Assembly (NCBI GenBank): GCA_001692895.1
Contig: KV748203.1
Span: 1,642,330-1,706,329, forward strand
Length of the DNA stretch: 64,000 nucleotides
Origin: Cenococcum geophilum 1.58
Lineage: Eukaryota > Ascomycota > Dothideomycetes > Gloniales > Gloniaceae
Direction of reading: 5' to 3'
Made by a program: the position numbers and the translations under genes. Of this stretch, positions 45,300 through 58,376 are shown piece by piece. How positions within the stretch are numbered: the first letter of the stretch is position 1; the number at the start of each line of letters is the position of its first letter. Below the pieces are notes generated by a model. The model was not told the DNA's origin and ran no database searches. It was given only the letters and a program-made list of their open reading frames with translations.

Positions 45300-47830
45300 A
45301 AAGTCTAGACTTAAATATAGACACCGATCTAGATATATATATTCGTTTAGGAGATAATATAAATTTAGATTCTGGAGAACTAGATACAGAATTAGATGCG
45401 AAATTAGATATGGAGTCCAATATAGAGTTAGATACGGGATTAGACGTAGAATTAGACTCTAAAGCTAAGGAAATACTAAAAGACATTGCTAAATTAGAAG
45501 AGGAGGGACCCGTAAAACTAAACCATACTTCTTATACCAAGAAACTATAGAAGAGGGAAGGCAAAATCTGGGAGATATAAATTATAAAAAATTTCGCTAA
45601 CTCGTTATTATACCCTCTAATTACTATAAACTAGGTACTGCCTAAAGATTAAAAAGAAAACCTAAAAAACCGTAGATAATTAGCTGCGTAAATGCGCCCT
45701 AATAGTGTTTAAAGCATATCTCCGCTAGCGGAAGAGAAATTTTTAAATTAAGAAGGAGAGCTTAATACGAAGCTATTAGAAACGAATTAGTATATGCTAT
45801 ATAGACCTTACACGCCATTAAATAAACAGTAATATCCTTAATAATATTTGTAATATAAGTTCCCACCCCTCCTTTAAAGTAGGCTAATAGCTATAGAAGT
45901 AGATCCCGAGCCTTAAGCTTAATAAGTCGTAAAAGGAAAAGTACGCTATGTTCGTTTAAGACCTTTATGCTATCCTCCACGCTCTCTAGATTGATAATAC
46001 TAAGCCACTTTATAGCTTTATACGAGTCTAAATTTCGCTTCTTCTTCTACTTAGTGTAGCTATAGCTATAAGACTAGGCGCTCTAGTAGAAAGCGCTAGT
46101 ACTAAAGGCAGTAATAAAGCCGTCTAATTTAAGAATATTAACGTTATAGTTATTTGTAGTAAGAAACACTCTAATAGGAGCATAGTTGTAGTAAATATAA
46201 ACCTAGAACATATTAAGAATAAAGAAAAGGATAGTAAACTATAAGCTTTATACTATATCTAAATAATATATCCTACTAACCGTGAATTTATAGAAAGAAA
46301 TTTACCTTCCATTTAGAAGACCTTCCTACATTCTATATTGTTTTGTATATCTTAGCCGTTAGCGTTAATTAAGACGTATTTTAAGATAACTTTATAAGTG
46401 TTTAAGATATCTTTAACCTTAAGGTACTGGCGCATCGCGAAGTGCTATATATTGGGTGGAAGGGCGAAGTACTAGATTGGTTATTCTTCTGTGACGTTAG
46501 CTATATAACTAGGGGTGGCAATATTATAAAAGAAAAGGCCTTTCTATACGCTAAATACCGTAATATATTTATACGCCTAGGGCCTATTACTAGGTTTAAG
46601 GAGGCACTAGAGCTATACCAGCTACGACAGGCTTTAGGTAAAAACATTAACAGTAAGTCCGCTTAATAATTACCTCTAGACCTAGTTATATGTTAATTAT
46701 ATAGATAGACACTATTACTTTAGAAGAGCGGAACCAGACTATAGGCTATCTTAGTAGTACGTATAAGAGGTATTATATACCAACGTATATTGCACGCGAT
46801 TACTAAAGTATCTATTTCGGAAGTCCTTTATAGGATCTCCTTATTAAATCTATTATAAGAATAGGGCTATTATAAGATCGACAAGCGCCTATAGAGCTCG
46901 ATAATAACTAGCTAGAAGAAGTCCGCAATAACCCTAAGCTTAAAGCACTTTATAATAAATAAGAAGAATATAAAAACCTTATCTACAGTAAAGGCCTCTA
47001 CCCCGTTACTAAGGCTAAAGGCACTAAATTATACTAGTAATATAAAGAGACTAAGCGGAATATTAGTATAACGTATTAAAGGTTACAGAGGAAACGATTA
47101 ATAACCGCTATTTATAAATTTTACGACTTAATTAACATAATCGAGATAGCTAGGTAGCTTAGTGGGAAGGGCCTAACTAAGGTATTAACACTACTAAGGT
47201 AAGAGTTTAAACTTCTAGAGCGGGCTACCATTACTAGAATGCTCTTTATACCTTTTAAAAACGAAAAAGCCTAGGTTAAGTTTATTAAAAACCTAGCTTA
47301 ACTGTGTTATTAATAAGAAACGGCTTAACGCAAACCTTTAAAATAGAAGAAAATAGACTTCATTATCTTTAAAAATAAGAAAATATCTTATATACAAAAG
47401 CGAAGGGATATTGGTTTTAAGAGTACCTTAAATTACTAAACTCCTAATTATATGTCCCTAAAGGAAGAGTCGCCGGATTGCGGGACTGTTTAATAAGAGC
47501 TTAGCACTTTAGACGCCGCTAAAGCTAAGATAGTTTAGTTATATCCTATAGAGCTTCCCTACCTAGTATACCTTATTTATATAGGCAATAATAGGTTCTT
47601 ATATAAAAAACAGATGCGCTATATACCGCGAAAAGACGTCCTAAAGAAGCACGTAGATACCTATTTTTGACGCCCCGAATATTAAAAAGAGTTTTAATAT
47701 TACTACCCCAAATGTTCTATTAAGCTAGATAGCATAATATATTTTAAAAGATATATATTTAATATATATAGAGTGTCTTACTAATATACGCGGACTTTAC
47801 TAGTATATATTGCAAGGGGAACGCATTATT
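45300..47830 (+). pseudogene. DUF3435 (Starship captain-family tyrosine recombinase) pseudogene
   Basis: The + frame, read through stops, follows DUF3435 proteins. An acidic N-terminal part has LD repeats (45360-45500). The middle section has YRNIFIRLGPITRFKEALEL, YQLRQALGKNINSKSA (46555-46666), then DYQSIYFGS-like and DNQLEEVRNNPKLKALYN (46740-46960). The C-terminus has a C2H2-like finger (PEYQKEFQYYYPKCSIKLDS near 47680-47720 followed by YFKRYTFNIHGVSY). The only long open piece is 46442-46666. DUF3435 proteins are tyrosine recombinases that move Starship giant elements, cutting DNA by an R-H-R-Y active site; I could not place those four residues here. A free-standing or Crypton-like relative is the alternative. 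Confidence 0.72.
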
Positions 47831-48884
47831 ATTACTGTCTCTATATTTAAGATAATAAGCAAAAGAAGATAGGGAAGGAAAGAAGGGAGGGAGGAAGGTA
47901 ATAGTAGGTAGCTCCTTCTCTCTTTAGTTATAGATTATATTATATTAAGAAGTTTTCCTTTAAAGAGAATTCTCAATTAAAAGGAGTGGTAAGGGAAGTA
48001 AAAGAGATAGAGGGTAACTTAGCCGCGAAAGTCTATAATAAGGTCCTCTTTATAGCGAAAGGCATTAGTATTACCACCCATTTACCATCTATTTAGTACT
48101 TACTTATCGCTTATAATAAGCAGACAGCGTATATATAACGTTTATTACTTATCTAGTTCTAAATAGAAATTTTAATTACTAGTGAGCCAGCAAACTTAAA
48201 TATATATTAGAAAAAAGAGCGGATTTATAACGTAGCTAAAACCAGCCTTATAATCTAATGTGAATATATACCGCCTAAATAAGCGGATCGCCTCTCTTAC
48301 TCTTGTCTACTCCGTATTCTAATAGCCTTAAACGCCTTATAGTTCTCATTCTAGGTTTTAGAATATCTTCCCCTTAAACTCTAAAGGACCTATAGATCTC
48401 GCTTTACGCCTTTAGCTTATACCACCTTGGCCTTATAGCCCTATGTATACTAGGTTAAGGGATAGTCGCTTATAAATCGGCTTCTAGTTTTTATACTTTA
48501 GAAATTCTGTATATAGTTACCTGTTTTGTATATCTATTATACTAGAGATATATTAGACGTATTAATTTATTAATAGTAGTAATTACTCTCGTACTATTAT
48601 AGGTATAATAAATATATAAGAGGATTTAAGTAGTAGAGAATAGTATAATAAGACATAATCTGTATAAAAGAAAAAGGATATAAATATAAATTTTTTTTAA
48701 AGAGAAAATAAAGAAATTAATATTTTAGGAAACCTAGATGGCTTAACAGATATAAGAAGATCAACCTAGGGTTCGCTAGAAAGCCATATACACAGTTTAT
48801 AAAAATCCTATTTAGCTTTAGGTAATAGAAACTAATCAACACTAATAGAGGAGTAAGATATTAATTAGAGGCTTAAACTAAGCA
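47831..48884. other. Degraded DNA, nothing identified
   Basis: AT-rich sequence with an A/G-rich block (47850-47910) and a possible broken frame on the minus strand around 48250-48500. No family is recognised. It may be the remains of a further gene between the DUF3435 gene and the exchanger gene. Confidence 0.3.
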
Positions 48885-50330
48885 AGATAAAAAGGATCTA
48901 AAACTTAATAAAACCAGCTAGCAACTGCAATAATAGTATAGATTACCATAATAAGAACGCCTTTAAGCCAGTCTATTTTAGTATTAGTTATAGTAGATTA
49001 CCTATATAGAAAGGAAAACTTACTAGATTTACTATCTTAGATAAGATAATTTACTAGGAGTACAGCAACAAACAAAATAGCAATTAGAAAGGTATTAAAA
49101 TAAAGCATTATATAATCCTAGCCTATAATCTAACCAAGTATAATAATAAATGGGAGAACTAGAAGAGCGATTTATATACTAGATTTAATAGTAACATTAA
49201 TTACTAGATTTATTTTATCCTTATAAGCTACTATAACCGCTATTATATACTTAGTAGCGTTCCTAATAATTAGGAGTAGGATAAGACTAATAAAAGTAGT
49301 AGAGACAGTGCCGCTTACCGTAATATTACTAATACTGTTAACTATAAACTTAGAATAAAAGGCGACCAACGCAGTAGAGATTTTAAGGGTTATAATTGCA
49401 CCCTAGATCGTCAATTAGGCCTCCTTAATCTCGTCATCTTCCTTTTCTACGTTTAAATCCTATATAGGCTGTTCTTAGTTTACTCCGCCTCCAAATATAG
49501 CTGGCACTCTAGCGCTAATCTATACAATACTACGGAGAGGTATACCCTACTTATAGAAGAACCTACGCTTAGGAGCCCTCTAGCTTAGAGTATTACACAT
49601 TTTAGTATATAACTTTAATTGAAATATAAGGTAGCAAACGTATATAATTAGGAGGATAATAGCTATTCTACGGGAAAGCTCTAGATTAAGTATAGAGCTA
49701 TTAGGGATCGTGGCTGCGTAGGTTAGTACCTATTATAGATCTAAAGCTATTATTAAACTTACTTAACAGCGTAGAGTGGAAGGCGATTAAAATAATTAGA
49801 CTACTAACGCATAGAGCTAGAAGACCAGCCGCAGTACCTACTACTATTATATTAAAATGTTGTTCTACCCGGTTAATACCTTTAAAGAAAAAGCATATAC
49901 TAAGGATAAGGAGTAAGTTCGAAAGTATACTACTAATTAAGGAAGTTTTAATAATAGTAATCTGGCCCTTAGTTAGGGCTAAGATAAAGACAATTAATTT
50001 AACAGCGTTTCTGCGCTAAATATTAGATAATATTAGGACAAATAAGAAACGGAGAAACGTACCTAAAAGTTGCGTTTAAAAGACCACCTAATATATCACC
50101 AGCGCGGAGCGCAATCTCTTTAGTAGCGTAACTAAGCATTACAGTAAGCGGAATAATAGTAATAAAGTTAATAATAAATATAGTAATACCGTTAACGTAA
50201 AGATAATTAACTATAAAGCCAACGGGAATAGTAAGAAGAAGTATGTTTATCTATAAGCTAAATAAAACGGCATAAACCTAATCCTTAGTAGGTATATTAC
50301 GCTTTAAAGCTGCTTTTAGCCTTTTTTTTT
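48885..50330 (-). pseudogene. Vacuolar Ca2+/H+ exchanger (CAX/VCX1-type) pseudogene, intron retained
   Basis: The minus strand gives both halves of a CAX transporter. The first half has PVGFIVNYLYVNGITIFIIN and PLTVMLSYATKEIALRAGDI (50240-50090), then GGLLNATF. An intron-like gap with GTACGT...GCAG follows (about 50060-50010), and then NAVKLIVFILALTKGQITII (CAX motif GNAVELI) and FFKGINRVEQHFN. The second half (49369-49172) has VSTTFISLILLLIIRNATKY (motif GNATEH). After it come ILGWIIGWDYIMLYFNTFLI and a C-terminal membrane helix to about 48885. Family members move Ca2+ into the vacuole against protons. Both glutamates of the exchange motifs read Lys, and stops are many, so it is dead. Intron retention means it was copied as DNA, not from mRNA. 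This is a host-type gene in a transposon desert. Confidence 0.82.
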
Positions 50331-50829
50331 AATTATTAGCTTAAGATATAAGGATCTTTATAGGCCTATACCAGCCTCTTTATTAGGTCGTTTATTGTTA
50401 GGCCTTATCTAGGCTGCTTAATAGGCTTTTAAAAGTGTTACTAGATCGAAATATACCATTATAAGCACGGTTTTTAATTTTTCCTAGAAAGAGCACGATA
50501 GAGAAGGGCAATTTTATAGTCTAAAGGGTACCCACGTATAGCAAAGATTAAGAAGTCCGATAGTACTTAGGCTAACACTAACGCCTTAAATCCACAATAA
50601 TGCGTTTAGCTTTTTTTTATAGTTAATTTTACAAGTAAGGATCTAAAGCAAATTCTAGAATAGTTGCTATAGAGGAGAAAAGAATTAACGTTAATAACTA
50701 GACAAAACGGCTAGTAAAAAAAAAGAAGGTAGAGTATTCTAATAGACGAATAATAAGTAAAAAGTAAACCGACTACTTATAAAAATGAGGACGCAGTAGA
50801 ATATATAAATAAGGGTATAAGTCTATATA
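50331..50829. other. Degraded DNA upstream of the exchanger pseudogene
   Basis: It likely includes the N-terminal coding end and promoter of the exchanger copy. No clear frame is visible. Confidence 0.3.
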
Positions 50830-51185
50830 CCTAAGTACTGGCTGCTTAGTGTCTTAAATATAAGTCCTCCCTTAACGTAAGGCAGATTAATAGGAGTTAT
50901 TATACCGCCTATATAAGGCGAAGCGCTTATAAAGGGCTTAGCTAGAATGCTAATTAAACCACCCTATAACGCACTAATAGCTCCTTTACTATAGATAGGA
51001 AGTAAATATATAAGATTAACTGGCTAAGATAAGTCTACTACTTAAGCAGTACCCTGCTCCGTAAAGGGTAGGCGTTAAAAGTGGATTATATAATGCTATT
51101 TCTGCTAGGTAAGGCGTTATTAGGGGGTTATTGTTGGCTTCTAGTTCTAGTTTACAATGTTATATAAATGCCTCTAAACCCTACA
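50830..51185 (+). repeat. Direct repeat, left copy
   Basis: Blocks AAGTCCTCCCTTAACGTAAG, GGCAGATTAATAGGAGTTRT and CGCTTATAAAGGGCTTAGCT recur at 54220-54445 in the same orientation, ending at TCTAAACCCTAC. The left copy carries about 130 bp extra in its middle. It could be an LTR pair bounding a 3.6-kb element, or two copies of a short repeat. Confidence 0.6.
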
Positions 51186-54100
51186 CTATTGGGGCTGTCT
51201 AAAAGCTAAGTTACCTATTTACCTTATCTTGACCTTAGGCCTAGCTTGTTAGCTATTAAGGCGATAGAAAGTTGTGTTAAGGCGTATAATAGGGCTTAAG
51301 TAAAGCCACGTAACCGGATAGGTATTACTATGCGAAGCAATGCTTAACCGGCTGCCTCCATATCGCCGTCTTAGAATAATTGGAAGAAAGGGGTTAATAC
51401 TAGCCCTTATTATTTAATATAACCCTCCTATAGAGGTATAGCAAAGGTAGGTATAGACGGAAAGGATTATACTCCTATCGTAGCCGTATTATAGCGCATT
51501 TATGATATTATACTAGTATCCCTAAGTCAATAAATTGGCTTAACTTTCGAGGTATAGTTAAAGCGGAGTCCACTATCAGCTCTCCTATTAGCTAGGCGGT
51601 AGAGAGGAGTAGGATATAAAAAGCCTTTATATCCTTTAACTAGACCTATATTAAGCACAGTATCCTTTAAGGAAATCCCTCCTTACTTTCTCGTAAAGAT
51701 ACTCAAACTATTAGCTACCTTATCTCTTTAATAATAAGCCACTTAGACGTTATAATAGAGGATACCACATTATATTAGGCCGAGGTGCGCTCTAAATATT
51801 AAATTATTTGTGGGATACCGATAATGGAGCTAGAATATACTATATGCTTCCTATTTTAAGGGCTCTAATAAGGCCGTTAATATAGTAGGGTAGGTATACA
51901 ATAGTTACTTCCCTATAGTTTTATCCGTTTGCTAGCTTACTAATATAAGTAGGATATCCAGTTAGTATCGGAATATAAGAGTAATTTAGAGAACATCGAG
52001 GCTAATATAAAAGGAACTATAAGGAAATACTTACTCCGCACTAATGAGATAAAGAAATCGTCTTAATATAGTCCGTTTAGTAACTCCTTCTAATAAAGCT
52101 TATTAACCCCTAGCTTACTCTATTAGGGGCGATAGAGAGACTAGGTAGCTTAATTAATTAACTTAGCTATAGGCTTAGCTAACTCAATAGAAGAGTTAGT
52201 AGCTTTAAAAAATGCAACCGCTATATTATAAGTCATTTAGGGAAGGTTGACAATTAGATTAATAACCTAAGAAGTAACTAAAAAGAGATAAGAGATACTA
52301 TTAAGCGGCTTTAAAACAAAATCCACACTCTTAAGAGAGGTAGTAATAAAACTTTAGATTACGGAGATAAATGGGTTATAAAGGCAAGAAATAAGGTTAC
52401 GGCATTTAAGAGGAAAAGGGCACGCTTAGCCTAAAAATAGAGAAGTCTACAGAATTAAGAAGGAAATTTATTAGCTTAAATAGTACACTCTTTAGTCTTA
52501 TATCGTTTGCTTATTAAAGAAAATTTATATATTAGATTTAAGCTAGATAGCCCCGCCCTTTATAGTAAGTGTTTACCGCATTTATATGCTTAATTAGCAA
52601 TAAATTAGCAGATCTAACTAAGCTTAGCGTTTAAAGTAAGCAGAACCACGTTCCCCTATCACGTGTTTAAGTCTAGTCGCTCTACTAGTGTCTTCTTTAC
52701 TAGTAAAGGATAGCATTGTCCTTAAAATAGAAGTTAATTCGTAGAATAATAGAAAAAAAGGGGGCCTACGTAGCGAATCTATTTTTTGCTAAAGGGGGGG
52801 GGGAAGCTAGTCGTACATAAGACTATACAATTCCTCACTAAACCGTCACTCTGAGGGTTCTTTATTTATATTACTTTATAATATAATTAACACCTAAATT
52901 AGCTAGTATATAGTAATAGAAAAAATTTATAGGCTTTATTCTTTAAAATAAGCTATTATTTATATATATTAAGTGCGTAGTTATAGAGTTATAAGGGTAC
53001 AAAGTTATAGGGAGCTGTTTTCGCATAGCCACGACTTTTTCGCCTAGCCCTTAGGCGATTTAGGCGGAGCGGATTAATATAAACATCTAAACGGTTTTAC
53101 TAATAATTTGGAACCTATAATAAATAGCCAAGTTAAGAACGGATGCAAATTTTGAGCTCTGCGCTAGCGTCCTCTTTAGCCTCGCTGTATTTAAGTCTTA
53201 TATATTATATACAAATCTAAATTAATAAGAAGTAAATCTTATAAAGATCCTAAAACTAGAAACGTAAGACCAGATCTAGAAATATTAAAGAAATTCCCAT
53301 ATAATAACTCCTATGAACTTTATAACGACTTAAAGCCCCCTTATATATACTTAAAGAAGTCCCTATATAAACAGCCCTATAAGCGTAACTATAAGTCTAA
53401 GCCCCCTCGCGTAACCTAACTACCCCTCCTTACTATACCGGAATAGATAAACAACTGCTATATATAATAAGTAGAGAAACGACTTAAATAAAAAGAAAAC
53501 ACTATAAAATAACATATTTATATCCTTAAGGTATAAATCTATAAGGACCGTAGTCTTAAACATAACTAATAGTTATTAAGGCAGCATGTGTTCCAGGTCC
53601 ATAAGAAATACAAAAAATCCTAGGTCGCTAGCATAGATTTACATTTTATTATTGCTTTTAAAGTAGTAAATAAACTCTTCTAAGGGAAGGCATAGATTAT
53701 TGTAAATGCTTCGCAGCTCGCTATAAGTCAAGCAGGCAGAGACTCTAGTGGGAATAGTAAAATATTATTTTGTTTTGTGATAGGCTAAACGAAAAGAGGC
53801 TAAAGTTTTAACCCTTTTACCAGCTTTTATTAAAACTCTTCTTTATATTTATATCCTATATTTATAGATTTAGGACTATAAAGCCAAGGCCACCGTATTT
53901 AATTATCGCCTATATAGCCTCGTCGCTTAATATCTCTTTATTACTGTTTGCCTATATTTCTTAACCTTTAGTACTAAAACGATTTTCTCCGCTATATAAT
54001 GTCTTTGCGTCCTATTCTTAATCCTTATTACTAGAGTCACTCTTCTAACCAGTTAACGCCTCTACGTTACCGTCACCATCTCTAAAGCCAATTTCTCTAT

Positions 54101-54219
54101 CTATAAACGCCTACTCACTAGCTAACGATTTAGGGATACTACGCTTATAGGTACTTAGGGTTGCGGGATACCACTTAAAGAAAAATCGTAGTTGATGTTA
54201 TTGGGATATAGAACAAGCC
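51186..54219. other. Unidentified degraded DNA between the direct repeats
   Basis: About 3 kb of RIP-like DNA without a gene I can name. Longer readable pieces exist on the + strand near 51600-52100, but no motif is recognised. A polypurine tract (AAAGGGGGGGGGGG, 52790-52803) resembles an LTR-element tract but is not next to either repeat. The block 52950-53170 is less mutated. Confidence 0.35.
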
Positions 54220-54445
54220 TATAGGCCTCCGTACTAGCTACTTAGCGCCTTAAATACAAGTCCTCCCTTAGCGTAAGGCAGATTAGCAGGAGTTGTTATA
54301 CCGCCTGTATAAGGCGGGGCATTTATAAAGGGCTTAGCTAGGATACTAACTAAGCCTACTAAGGGAGGCGTTATTAGGGGTCATTATTAACTTCCAATTC
54401 TAGTTTATAACTTTATGCGAACGCTTCTAAACCCTACTAAGGTAT
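54220..54445 (+). repeat. Direct repeat, right copy
   Basis: This is the partner of 50830-51185 and lacks its 130-bp middle. Differences between the copies are mostly transitions. Confidence 0.6.
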
Positions 54446-57400
54446 ACGGCATCTATTAGGGATTATTAGCTATTTAAATCCAGTAATAGCTTAGCTAATG
54501 GCTACTCCCAATAATGCCTTACTTGTGGATCACTCTAGGCGCCTATAATCTTAGGCGCAGATAATATATAAGCTAAGAGTAATTATAGCTACTAAATATT
54601 GTACCACAGACACTATATAAAGTGGAAAAGGGCGGCTAGTATACTCCGCCTTTCCCTTCTACCTTCTATCCTAACTTAGCCCTAGGAGAGAAATGGAGTA
54701 TAAACGTTGTGCTCCTAGTTCTTACATGCCATTAATTTAACTTACCTTTAAATTTAACCTGTTAACTATATATCCCTTACCATCCTTATAAGAATACCAA
54801 ACATTATATATATTACCTTAACTAAATTTAGATACGTTACTAATATAGCCTATAAGCCCTTAATTAGTACTTATAAAGATATTACCATATACTACCTCCC
54901 TAAAGATATTATATCTAATCGTTAACCTACTAAAAACCCTAGATTATCTTAAAATTGCATTAATACTAAAGACGCGGCATCCAATAGTAGGGAGGAGAAA
55001 CAATTACAGCTTTCCGGTCGTATATAGGAGTAAATACCTTATATACCTACCCAAATACCCAATAAGGCTAGTTCTTACGAAAAGGACAATAATATAAAGG
55101 GCGATACATAAAAGGATACAGTTTGGGTAAGTGTATAAAAAATATACCTTAATTACCTTAGGGGTTTAGAAGGCTATGGCAAATTTAAGATAGACTTACC
55201 TAAGCTAATAAAGGACTATAGCGAGGCTAAGATAGACTTGCTTTAACTAAAAAAGAACCATATTAAAGGCTTATCCTAGTAAATAAATACAGTTATAGGT
55301 TCTAAGCATATTTCGCCAGTACCTAGAGGTATATTTATAAGACGCCTATATTATTTTACAACACTAATAATTAAGCAGAGAATGGTTTAGCCCCTCTATA
55401 TCCATCTAAAGTGTTAACAATTTCCAATACTAAGATCTTAAGCGGATAAGTAAAGTATCTTATATCCTAGTTACCTACTTATTATATAATAAAGGACATA
55501 ACACGTCTCCAAAACCCTAGTTATAGAGGAATTATATCTTTATATAGTCCTATTATAGTAATATACTAGTATTCTACCTGGGTTTTAGCGGTGGCTATAC
55601 CGCAAAAGAAACTTTTATTATACTATATTAAGAATCCTCATTACTTCCGCCGTTATGCTAAGATATATAAACTGCTTAAAGATGTTATAATGGAAATAGC
55701 TAAGAGGGGCAAACCGTATAAGTAAGGAGATTAACGAGGAGAAGTATTAGAGAATTTATTAGAAGAGATATTAAGGAGAATAGTACGTAAGAGAAAGGTG
55801 GATTATACTAAAGATAGAGATTCTAAGAAGTCTAAGGAATAAGAAATTTCCTATAAAGACTTTCGCAATTACGTTAATTTCTTTCAGCATTCATTAAGGA
55901 TTAAGGCGTTAATTAGGATTTCCTTAGCTTAGTATTTTGTTTCTATACAGTTACTTCTATATTAAGAATCTCCCGTTATTATCCGTATATAAATAAACAA
56001 ATTCTTAATATTGGATTAAAGTTAGAGACTTGCTTATAGTAAGCAAGCTTAATAAGTCCTCCACCTTTATATGCTTAGTAGTAATAAGTTAGCCGCCCTA
56101 TAACTCGCTTAATCCTTAAGGTTATTACTTTTTAATCTAGATGTCTTAGAATTAACCTTTATTAACCCATCCTCTTTAACCTAGTTAAAATATACTAGAG
56201 TCTTTTTAACTAAAATAGGATAGAACCTTTCCTTTAAAATAGTTAGTATATTCTATATAGTAATAGAAAGAAGAGGGCCTACTAGGTCTTATAGGTTTAG
56301 AGGCTATAAAGATTAATTTATAAACGTATAAATATAAAATCGACTATTGCGCCGTATAAGGATATAGCAATCTACGTTAAAGTGTCGCTTTAATCTATTG
56401 GCCTTTTCTAAGAAGGTCCCCTTTTACTTTTAAAAATTCTCATTTACGGCTCGCTTTAACCTTAATAGTAATCTTTACTTTAGACACATAACTATAATAA
56501 ATAATTAATGGCTTAGTAGCTCTCTAGTGTTTTTATCAGATAACTAGCGTATAGGTTAACTAAATTTCATATTAATAATGTGGGAATATTAAGAGTAAAT
56601 ATAGGATATATCTCTTAATGTTGGCCTAAGTTGCGGCTTTAAAAACTAAATCTTGTTTTAAGAACTGGGTCCAATTTTAAAGACTATATTTTAATTCTAA
56701 AGACTATATTCTAAGTCTATTTTTAGGAATAGGCTAGTTAATTATTAGGAACGTCTACTAAGCCAAATATACTAAATACGGCTAAAAAGGTATAGCGGTT
56801 AAGCTAAGCGGCTTAATAGTCTTAGAAGAGTAAGCATAGGGCTATTTTTACCCTAGCTTAAATTGTAATCCTAAAACCGAACCCGGCCCTAGGAGACAGC
56901 TAATTAACTATTATAAAAAGGGCGCGATCTTAAAAACCGGATCCGGTTTTAAGAAACAGGATTCTAATTTTAGGAAATAGGTCGATTAACCGCTATAAAA
57001 AGAGGTTAACTATCTATATTTGGCATGTTAGGTTTAGCTTGTTTTAGGACTAGCTATATAATCGTATATAGGCGCTTATATAACTAACCCTAGGAAACCC
57101 GCTCTTGGGAGCCCCACTATATTAAAGCCTTACGCGTTACAGAATAAACTAAAACTGGTTATTATGGCTTAGTATTTAACTAATCCTTATAAAGCCTCAG
57201 TCCGAGCCATATTAGGTTAGCTTAACTTTTCTATACCTAATCTTTAATCTTTTATATTCGCTCCTATCTTACTTCCTTCCTTATACTTTTTTCCCTAGTC
57301 ATTTCCTTATTACAAAACGCGCTTAACGTGTTTTTAATCTCCCTACACTTATCTGCCATTATACCGTCCTTATATACTAGCCTCTTTAATCTTCCCTCCT

Positions 57401-57719
57401 CGCCTACCTACCTGCCTATTACGCAGCCCTCCTAATATAGCTCTTAGCGCGTTTACTCGTAATAGTAAATATCTCTAGATTAAAGATAATTAAAACAAAG
57501 CCTATTAGGAAAGGACTAAATAACTTTCGCAATTTATTCCACTTAACTTATTAGGATTTAGGCATCCCTAACTCTCTAGACTTATTACATTAGATAGGCG
57601 ATAAAGGTATTTATTAATTTATTTAATAAGTCCGCTCTAACACATATAGGGCTTAAAAATCTCGTGGTCGACCTTATCCTAGTATTATAAAACCTTCCCA
57701 CCACTTAACTACTACTATC
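54446..57719. other. Degraded DNA, unidentified
   Basis: About 3.3 kb without a named gene. A broken + frame around 55570-55950 (ending in KKSKEQEISYKDFRNYVNFF, read through a TAA) is the most protein-like piece but matches nothing I know. 56620-57000 contains loose repeats of AATTTTAAAGACTATATT type and an 18-bp perfect palindrome, AAAACCGGATCCGGTTTT (56933-56950). Confidence 0.35.
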
Positions 57720-58376
57720 TAGCGCTAGCCGTGGCAATCTTCTCCATAACCTTATCCAACTTAGCTCCTTAATTAATTCTAACGACTTTAATATTAAACG
57801 GTTTACCCCTCTCCTAAAAACAGTTATTAACCGCGAATTAAATAAGGACGTTTAGAGTAATACTATCGCGACTATAACAGAGTCTACACCTCCCCCCTAA
57901 CTGCTACTATTCCATATTTAAACCCCACATTAACGTAATATAAGTAGCTTCGCTAACTCGTCTAAATATAGGAAATACGTAGATAATATTCTAAAGGAGG
58001 AGCTTAGCCCTCTTTACGTTAGGATTCCTAACTTATATAAGGCATTCTTTAGGGAAGTGGAAGGCCTTAAGGCGGTAAACGCCGCCGTTTTTAAGAAATG
58101 TAAGGAAGGGGATAATCCACTATATGCTAAAAAGGGTGGCTGGCGTAACTAGCCTAAAGGCGTAAAAGAAAGTAAAGTCTTAAAGTAGTTTAATAAGTTA
58201 ATTAAATTATTTCTAAACTTTATAAAGGAGTATAGGTTCACTCTTAAGACATAACAAAGACTAGTATAGTACACTTAGCAGCCCTTATAAGGATCTACGG
58301 CTGACTAAAAGCTAAATATCGGTTTTATGGATAATCTAATAGCCGGCGAAAGTTCCTAATACTATTAGTCGCATAT
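57720..58376 (+). pseudogene. FunK1-type fungal kinase fragment, N-terminal part
   Basis: The + frame at 57945-58370 reads SSFANSSKYRKYVDNILKEE, then PLYVRIPNLYKAFFREVEGL and CKEGDNPLYAKKGGWRN, then QPLQGSTADQKLNIGFMDNL. This order is familiar from FunK1 (fungal-type protein kinase) proteins, upstream of their kinase core. The fragment ends abruptly at 58376, where the Gypsy LTR begins; the kinase domain is not in the window. It has RIP-type stops. FunK1 genes occur in large families in some fungi, so RIP of a duplicated copy is expected. Confidence 0.7.
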
